Positions 6,969 to 11,761 of a DNA stretch of 11,761 nt are shown here, piece by piece (within the stretch, counting starts at the first letter, position 1; every line of letters begins with the position of its first letter). The translations under genes were made by a program, and so were the position numbers. The notes under the pieces are model-generated. The model was given only the letters and a program-made list of their open reading frames with translations, was not told the DNA's origin and searched no databases. Origin of the DNA: Burkholderiales bacterium (lineage in GTDB: Bacteria; Pseudomonadota; Gammaproteobacteria; Burkholderiales; JACMKV01); NCBI GenBank assembly GCA_014379915.1, contig JACMKV010000427.1, forward strand, positions 1-11,761, in the 5' to 3' direction.

Positions 6969-8672
6969 CTAAGTCAGGCAACCGGTCAGATCGACGGTGC
7001 GCCCGACCTCGGCCAGGCTCGTCGTTCCATCGATCACGCGTTTCAGACCGTCATCGGCCAGGGAGAGGAAGTTCTTCTGCCGCGCTGCGCTTTTCAATTC
7101 CCGCGCGGTCGCGCGACGGGCTACCAGTTCATCGAGGTCGCCATCCATCGGCAGCACTTCCATCAGCGCCATGCGCCCCTTGTATCCCTTGAAGTGGCAC
7201 TGCTTGCAGCCGACGGGCCGGTAAAGCTCGTGCAACCCGTCGGCATCTTTACGGAACAGGGCGAGTTCTTCGGGTACCGGCCGATAACTCTCCCGGCAAT
7301 GCCGGCACAATACGCGGACCAGACGCTGCGCGATCACGCCAATAATGTTGCCGGCCATGATGTCCGGCAGAATCCCGATATCGAGCAGGCGCGGAAACGC
7401 GCCGATCGCCGAATTAGTATGCAGCGTCGTGTAGACCTGATGGCCGGTCATCGCCGCGCGAAATGCCATCTCGGCGGTTTCACGGTCGCGAATTTCGCCG
7501 ACCAAAATGATGTCGGGATCCTGCCGCATTATCGAGCGTATGCCGCTGGCAAAATCGAGTTTGACGGTTTCATTGACTGATGTTTGCCGCATCAAGGTGA
7601 CCGGGTACTCGACCGGGTCTTCCATCGTCATGATGTTGACCGTCTCTTTGTTGACTTGCGACAACAACGAATACAGCATCGTCGTTTTGCCGCTGCCGGT
7701 CGGCCCGGTCAATATCAGAATTCCTTCCGGCCGCGCCATCAACCGGTTCAGGATTGCAATCGTGCGCTCGGGCAGATTCATGCCATCGAGCCGAAGAATC
7801 GACTTGTCGCGGTCGAGCACGCGCAGCACGATGTTTTCGCCGTAAATGGTCGGCAAGGTCGACGCGCGAAAATCGATCGGACGGCCGTTCAAATTCAGCG
7901 ACAGGCGGCCGTCCTGTGCGGCGCGCGTCTCCGCGATGTTCATGCCGCAGATCACTTTCAGGCGTACCGCGACGCCCGGCCAATAGGTCTTGTGCAGGCT
8001 GCGCACCTGCTCAAGGACGCCGTCGATGCGATAGCGAATGCGCAAAAACGCAAATTCTGGCTCGAAGTGAACGTCGGAAGCGCCGCGCTTGACGGCGTCG
8101 ATCAGCAATGCGCCGACCAGACGAACGATCGGCTGGGTGTATTCTTCTCCGCCGCCTGGCAGGCTTTGGTAATCGATCTCGCCGGTTTCGATCTCGCGCA
8201 GGATGCCGTCGACCGACAGCTCGAAGCCGTAAAAGTGATCGATGGTTTCTTCGAGCTGGGCTTCGCCGGCCAGCACGGTTTTAAGATCGATCTCGGCGCC
8301 GAGCGAGGCGCGCAGCTGATCGAGCGCAACCACATTGAAAATTTCGCTGACTGCAACGATTAGCGTTTGCGTTTCGGCGTCGAATGCGATCGGCAGCAGG
8401 CGATGACGGCGCGCGAAATCCTGCGGCACCAGCTTCAGCGCATCGGCATCGACCACGACTTGCGTCAGATCGATGCTTTCCTGACCAATGGTCTGCGCGA
8501 GCATGTCGCGGATCACGGCTTCGGTGACGAAGCCGAGCTGCACGAACAGCCGGCCGATCGGGATTGGATTGGTCTTCTGTTCAATGAGCGCGATACGCAG
8601 CTGATCCTGGGTAATCGATCCCTGTTGGATGAGAAGCTCGCCCAAGCGAAGTTTTTTGCGCTGCTCGATCAC
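6969..8672 (-). CDS. mshE: MshE, pilus assembly ATPase (GspE/PilB family) with N-terminal MshEN domain
   Basis: This hexameric cytoplasmic ATPase powers pilus extension. From GTG 8672 it is 567 aa, close to known MshE proteins. Residues 9-61 hold the MshEN cyclic di-GMP binding repeat: RLGELL, then Leu25, Leu29 and Gln32, and a weaker second copy after five residues. The core has an Asp box (SDVHFEP, 199-205), Walker A GPTGSGKTT (323-331, Lys329), Walker B DIILVGEIRD (387-396, Glu393) and a His box (GHQVYTTLHT, 410-419). It also has the CxxC pair of assembly ATPases (Cys456/459 and Cys489/492), expected to bind zinc. A longer frame from 8765 overlaps the previous gene by 83 bases and adds a low-quality leader. 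The GTG at 8672 lies 10 bases after the mshN stop, with AAGAG 7 bases ahead. All catalytic motifs are intact. The cysteine pairs favour an extension rather than a retraction (PilT) ATPase. Confidence 0.95.
   Translation of the reverse strand: MIEQRKKLRLGELLIQQGSITQDQLRIALIEQKTNPIPIGRLFVQLGFVTEAVIRDMLAQTIGQESIDLTQVVVDADALKLVPQDFARRHRLLPIAFDAETQTLIVAVSEIFNVVALDQLRASLGAEIDLKTVLAGEAQLEETIDHFYGFELSVDGILREIETGEIDYQSLPGGGEEYTQPIVRLVGALLIDAVKRGASDVHFEPEFAFLRIRYRIDGVLEQVRSLHKTYWPGVAVRLKVICGMNIAETRAAQDGRLSLNLNGRPIDFRASTLPTIYGENIVLRVLDRDKSILRLDGMNLPERTIAILNRLMARPEGILILTGPTGSGKTTMLYSLLSQVNKETVNIMTMEDPVEYPVTLMRQTSVNETVKLDFASGIRSIMRQDPDIILVGEIRDRETAEMAFRAAMTGHQVYTTLHTNSAIGAFPRLLDIGILPDIMAGNIIGVIAQRLVRVLCRHCRESYRPVPEELALFRKDADGLHELYRPVGCKQCHFKGYKGRMALMEVLPMDGDLDELVARRATARELKSAARQKNFLSLADDGLKRVIDGTTSLAEVGRTVDLTGCLT
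8490..8648 (-). other. MshEN tandem motif (candidate cyclic di-GMP sensor) within mshE
   Basis: This codes for MshE residues 9-61. The known MshEN consensus is two 24-residue motifs (RLG, Leu at 6, Leu at 17, Leu at 21, Gln at 24) joined by five residues. Copy 1 matches every consensus position: Arg9-Leu-Gly, Leu14, Leu25, Leu29, Gln32. The linker KTNPI has exactly five residues. Copy 2 keeps Gly40 and Leu58 but has Pro/Ile for Arg/Leu, Phe43, Ile54 and Thr61. Ligand binding is therefore plausible but not assured. Confidence 0.75.
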
Positions 8673-8682
8673 GGCGTTTCTC

Positions 8683-10032
8683 TTATTCCCCGGCAGCCGC
8701 GAGTTCGGCGACGTGCCGCTCAACCGTGGTCGCGTCAAAGCTGGCGTTGCCGCGAAGAGCGGCAAGGGAGAGCGCGCGCCGATAATAGTCGACAGATAGC
8801 TTGCGCTGGCTCAAATGCTCGAGCCCAATTGCCAGATTGAATGCGTAATCGGGGTGATCGGGCTGTAAATGATGCGCCTGAAAATAGGCGGCTTGCGCGG
8901 CTGCCCACTGCGCCTGATCGGCGTACAGATTGCCCAGCACAAAATAAAGAAACGCCGATGGTTCGCGATCAATCAATTGCTTGAGCCGCGTTTCGGCGTT
9001 TTGGCGATCGGCCTGGCCGCCGACTGCAATCAAACCAGCCTGTGCCAAGGCGTTCTTCGGATCGGACTCAAGAATCCGGAAATAGTATTCGCTCGCGTGT
9101 TCCGACTGGTTTTGCTGGATCGCAATCGCGGCGAGGCCGAGCAGCACATCGGCGTTTTTCGGTTCAGCTTGCGCGAGTTTTTTGTAGCGCGATTCGGCAT
9201 CGGCGTGATGGCCGCTTTGCAAAGCCTGGTAGGCATCCGCCAGATCCTGGTTGATCTTGGCGGCCGGCGTTTCCCGGCTTATGTCGATGCTGCGCGCGGG
9301 CTCAAATCCAGGTATGGGGCTGGGGCCGGGTTTCGACTTTGCGATCGCAATCGCGCTCTGCTTCGATCTCGGGGTGCTAACCGGCTGATTGGAAGCGCTC
9401 TCATCGATCGTCGTCTTCTGCGCGCTGCGCGTCGAATTGCCGTCTGAAAAAGCTGGTTCATTGGCAACGAATTGAGCGCCGCTGTTTGCAGGAGATCGCG
9501 GCTCTTTCGCTACCGCCGAGAGCGATGGAGCCAAGCGCTGCATAACCGGCCTGGCCGACGGTAGTTGCGCGGCTTGCGCGGAAGCGATAGGACCAGAATT
9601 AGTCGATGCCATGCGCGATGCGCTCGGCGATGCGGTGCCCGGTAAAGCGGCGGCCGGCAAAGCGGCAGTCGGTGACGCAGCGGCCGGCGAAGCTAAAGGC
9701 GGCGGCTGATATGCGACTGGCGCCGGAGCGGGCGGCGCCAGTTGGAAATAAACGTAGGAACCGTAGGCTACCAGGAACAATGCGGCGACGGCCGAAAATA
9801 CCACCAGCGGACGTTCGCGGACATAATCCGCCGCACGCGCGGGTGGGCTGCTTGCCGCCAGGATGGCGGCGGCTTGTGCCGGACTTGCGTCGGTGTAAAT
9901 CGGTTTTCGCGCGGTCGATACGTGATCCAGGGGGTGCAGCGTCAGTTCGCGCGGCGAATGCGCGGAAGCCTGGCCGGCAACACCAATCCGTTCCTCGCCG
10001 GCTTTCTGCAAGGCTTTCAGCAATAAGCTCAC
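8683..10032 (-). CDS. mshN: MshN-like single-pass membrane protein with periplasmic TPR domain
   Basis: This 449-aa protein starts MSLLLKALQKAG, an N-terminus typical of MshN/GspB-like components that face the cytoplasmic ATPases. A cytoplasmic segment of ~74 residues precedes one membrane helix (about 75-97). A long disordered periplasmic linker (98-255) rich in Pro, Ala and Ser follows, including five pentapeptide repeats at 115-139. Helical TPR-type repeats occupy about 258-428, with segments such as ADAYQALQSGHHADAESRYK and NLAIGLEHLSQRKLSVDYYR. TPR domains of this kind act as docking platforms, and a contact between the inner-membrane complex and the MshL secretin is likely. The GTG start overlaps the mshL TGA by 4 bases (GTGA). 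The stop lies 10 bases before mshE. The TPR and topology calls are strong. The MshN name rests on position between mshL and mshE and on the N-terminus. Confidence 0.82.
   Translation of the reverse strand: MSLLLKALQKAGEERIGVAGQASAHSPRELTLHPLDHVSTARKPIYTDASPAQAAAILAASSPPARAADYVRERPLVVFSAVAALFLVAYGSYVYFQLAPPAPAPVAYQPPPLASPAAASPTAALPAAALPGTASPSASRMASTNSGPIASAQAAQLPSARPVMQRLAPSLSAVAKEPRSPANSGAQFVANEPAFSDGNSTRSAQKTTIDESASNQPVSTPRSKQSAIAIAKSKPGPSPIPGFEPARSIDISRETPAAKINQDLADAYQALQSGHHADAESRYKKLAQAEPKNADVLLGLAAIAIQQNQSEHASEYYFRILESDPKNALAQAGLIAVGGQADRQNAETRLKQLIDREPSAFLYFVLGNLYADQAQWAAAQAAYFQAHHLQPDHPDYAFNLAIGLEHLSQRKLSVDYYRRALSLAALRGNASFDATTVERHVAELAAAGE
9616..9690 (-). repeat. Five imperfect 15-base tandem repeats coding x-P-x-x-x pentapeptides in mshN
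   Basis: Residues 115-139 read SPAAA, SPTAA, LPAAA, LPGTA, SPSAS. On the plus strand the best copies share the GC-rich core gcggcggccggcaaa (9647-9661) and gcagcggccggcgaa (9677-9691). The array sits in the disordered periplasmic linker. A gain or loss of a unit would keep the frame. Confidence 0.75.
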
Positions 10033-11761
10033 TTCGCGGCCTCGTTGCTGCTTCTCGACGGCAAAAAGCGCTGCAGCGATTTAAGCTCTTCGGATTCGAG
10101 CGACGGATTGGTCACCACCACCGGGCGCAAAAAGATGATCAGTTCGGACTTGACCACGGCCTCATCGCGGAAACTGAAAACATCGCCGATTACCGGTTGT
10201 CGCGACAGGACCGGCACGCCGTCGCGATTGCGTCTGACGTCGTCCTGCATAAGCCCGCCGAGCACAACGGTCTGACCGCTGCCAACGCGCAGCACTGATT
10301 CCATTTCACGCGCCTGGATTTCGGGAATAAGGTTGGAAACGTTGGCGGCGGCCAGCGAAGGATTGGGATCGCGCACAAAGCTTGTGATGCGCGAAACGGT
10401 GGGGCGCACGTTCAGCATTACGCTGCCGTTTTCGTCGATTTGCGGGGTTACGAACATCACCAAGCCGACCGGGACGGTATTGATCGTCGAGTTAAAGGTG
10501 GTGACTGCGATTCTGTCATTAGTTACGGTTTGCGCCTGGACGTTAAAAAACACCTTGTTATCGACAACTTTCAGCAGCGCTGTCTGATTGTTCAACGCCA
10601 TCAGTTTCGGGCTGGATAGCACGCGCGCATTACCGAATTGTTCGAGCAGTCTGACCGCGGCTGCAATGTTGCCGATCGCGGACGTCGGATTGAAATATCC
10701 AATGGTCAGATTCGGCGGGCTCAACAAGCTGCCTGACGTGAGCGACTGCGTTACATTCAGGCCGCCGGTTATCGCCAGGCGGCTGAAATCGACACCTGCC
10801 TGGTAGGTATCTGAAAGCCGCACTTCGACGATCGTCGCTTCGATCAGCACCTGGCGCTGGACCGATGAGGTCACGCTATCCAGGTATTGCTGGACCAAGG
10901 CCTGCTGCCGCTCGGTGGCCAGGACGCTGACGGTGCCAGCGACGGGATTGATAACGATGTCGTCTTTCGGATCGCCTGGAACCGGCAAAGGCGGGCCGAA
11001 CGCGGTACTGAACAGGTTGGCAGCCGAAGTGCCGGCGCCGCTTACTGCCGCGGCCTGCTGCAGGCGCTCGGTCTGCGCGGCCTTGATCTGGTCCAGGCGC
11101 GCTATTCTTTCTTCCGAGGAAAGTTTTTGTGCTTGGGTTGAAGCCAGGATATTGCGCATGTTCTGCGCCAACACATCCCAAAAATCATTGCTCGATTTGC
11201 TCGTGACCGTGGTGTTCGATGCGTTGCCGGTGCTGCCAGCAACCGGACTGCCTTGCCCGCCCGCAGTCTGCGTACCGCTGCCGCTGGTGCTCGAAATCTG
11301 GGTTGCAACGCTGGAAGTCGACGTCGTCTCGCGTGACAAATTCACATAATTCACGCGGTACGTTTTCATGAACGGCGTATCTTGCTCGACGATCAGCGCA
11401 TTGCCTTCCTGGCGGTAACGCATATCGACCTGGCGTGCGATGCGATCGAGAATCGCCGGCAGCGTTTCGTTGACTGCGTTCAGCGTGACCTTGCCCGTGA
11501 TTCCTGGGTGAATGTCGATGTTCTGCTTGCTGTCGCGGGCGAGGGCAAACAGCAATTCCTTTACCGGAACGTCGTTTACGACGACGCTGTAGGTAGGCTG
11601 CTTGACGGCTGGCTTGGGCGGCGGAACATAAGCGCCGCGGGCAACCGGAGGAGGCGTAACTTCAGGCTTGGGGGCGACCGTTTCCTTGTCGATGTGTCCC
11701 CTGGAAACCGGTATTTCGGGACGATAGCTCGCGCAGCCGGCGAGCACAGCCAGCGACAAAC
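10029..11761 (-). CDS. mshL: MshL, outer-membrane lipoprotein secretin (5' end cut by window edge)
   Basis: This is the ring-forming outer-membrane channel through which the pilus exits. The frame is open to the right edge, so the start and most of the signal peptide are missing. The visible start holds a lipobox, LAGC, whose Cys (11735-11733) would be lipidated. Numbering from the TTG at 11759, a Pro-rich stretch (28-55) is followed by an STN/N0-type domain (57-127). A low-complexity Ser/Thr/Gly stretch (142-190), a charged helical stretch (204-235) and an N-domain (about 267-300) come next. The secretin domain (300-549) includes VPVGLVMFVTPQID (429-442) and the C-terminal signature GVPVLSRQPVIGDVF (514-528). 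The lipid anchor suggests piloting without a separate pilotin, as in other lipidated secretins. The TGA overlaps the next gene's GTG. The secretin call is certain; MshL is chosen over PilQ/GspD because of the lipobox, domain set and neighbours. Confidence 0.93.
   Translation of the reverse strand, partial: LSLAVLAGCASYRPEIPVSRGHIDKETVAPKPEVTPPPVARGAYVPPPKPAVKQPTYSVVVNDVPVKELLFALARDSKQNIDIHPGITGKVTLNAVNETLPAILDRIARQVDMRYRQEGNALIVEQDTPFMKTYRVNYVNLSRETTSTSSVATQISSTSGSGTQTAGGQGSPVAGSTGNASNTTVTSKSSNDFWDVLAQNMRNILASTQAQKLSSEERIARLDQIKAAQTERLQQAAAVSGAGTSAANLFSTAFGPPLPVPGDPKDDIVINPVAGTVSVLATERQQALVQQYLDSVTSSVQRQVLIEATIVEVRLSDTYQAGVDFSRLAITGGLNVTQSLTSGSLLSPPNLTIGYFNPTSAIGNIAAAVRLLEQFGNARVLSSPKLMALNNQTALLKVVDNKVFFNVQAQTVTNDRIAVTTFNSTINTVPVGLVMFVTPQIDENGSVMLNVRPTVSRITSFVRDPNPSLAAANVSNLIPEIQAREMESVLRVGSGQTVVLGGLMQDDVRRNRDGVPVLSRQPVIGDVFSFRDEAVVKSELIIFLRPVVVTNPSLESEELKSLQRFLPSRSSNEAAK

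Noticed and set aside
6939..7580. Open frame of 213 codons on the plus strand across the mshG/mshE junction
   Set aside because: It is antisense to two firmly identified genes, with Arg/Gln/His-rich composition typical of a shadow frame.
7584..8363. Long open frame (259 codons) on the plus strand opposite mshE
   Set aside because: It lies wholly antisense to the catalytic ATPase gene, has no recognisable domain and no clear ribosome site, and is expected in GC-rich coding DNA.
8673..8765. Upstream start at 8765 for MshE
   Set aside because: It would overlap the TPR gene by 83 bases and add a leader absent from MshE proteins. GTG 8672 follows the stop by 10 bases with AAGAG ahead.
1..11761. 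Search for CRISPR arrays, insertion sequences, tRNAs, rRNA or riboswitches
   Set aside because: No regularly spaced direct repeats, transposase motifs, cloverleaf patterns or long non-coding stretches are visible. No gap between genes exceeds 20 bases.

Overview
The window is an almost gap-free stretch of chromosome carrying most of an MSHA-like type IVa pilus assembly operon on the minus strand (about 1215-11761). A sensor histidine kinase gene on the plus strand (2-1249) converges on its 3' end. The protein families, the fused MshI-type protein, GC content above 50% and the gene style (GTG starts, ATGA overlaps) suggest a Gram-negative proteobacterium, most likely a betaproteobacterium. No rRNA, tRNA, mobile element or CRISPR is visible, so the taxon is an inference.

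Read in the direction of transcription (right to left), the operon is: lipoprotein secretin MshL (5' end cut by the right edge), MshN-like single-pass TPR protein, MshE assembly ATPase with an N-terminal MshEN domain, MshG inner-membrane platform protein, a fused PilM/PilN-type protein of the MshI kind, PilO-like MshJ, periplasmic MshK, a 369-aa pseudopilin-like protein lacking Glu5, and a 237-aa pseudopilin with a canonical class III leader. Five junctions are 4-base ATGA/GTGA overlaps and the others are no longer than 20 bases, so this looks like one transcript with coupled translation. Its promoter lies beyond the right edge.

The parts fit one machine. MshE hydrolyses ATP on the cytoplasmic face. 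MshG and the MshI/MshJ membrane components couple this to pilin extraction and polymerisation. MshK and MshN probably link the inner-membrane complex to the MshL outer-membrane channel, and the last two genes supply minor pilins, perhaps the tip. The MshEN domain suggests control by cyclic di-GMP. No major pilin, prepilin peptidase, retraction ATPase or mshM-type ATPase gene is present, so these must lie outside or be absent.

The most interesting unexplained signal is at the 3' end. The two consecutive pseudopilin-like proteins share an ectodomain pattern over nearly their whole length, which suggests an old tandem duplication, and the upstream copy carries an extra C-terminal partial module and has lost the Glu5 signature. 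Four gene starts were moved downstream from the longest reading frames to avoid long overlaps or to fit the family N-terminus. I see no wholly new system here; the locus is a rearranged version of a known one with a few odd components.
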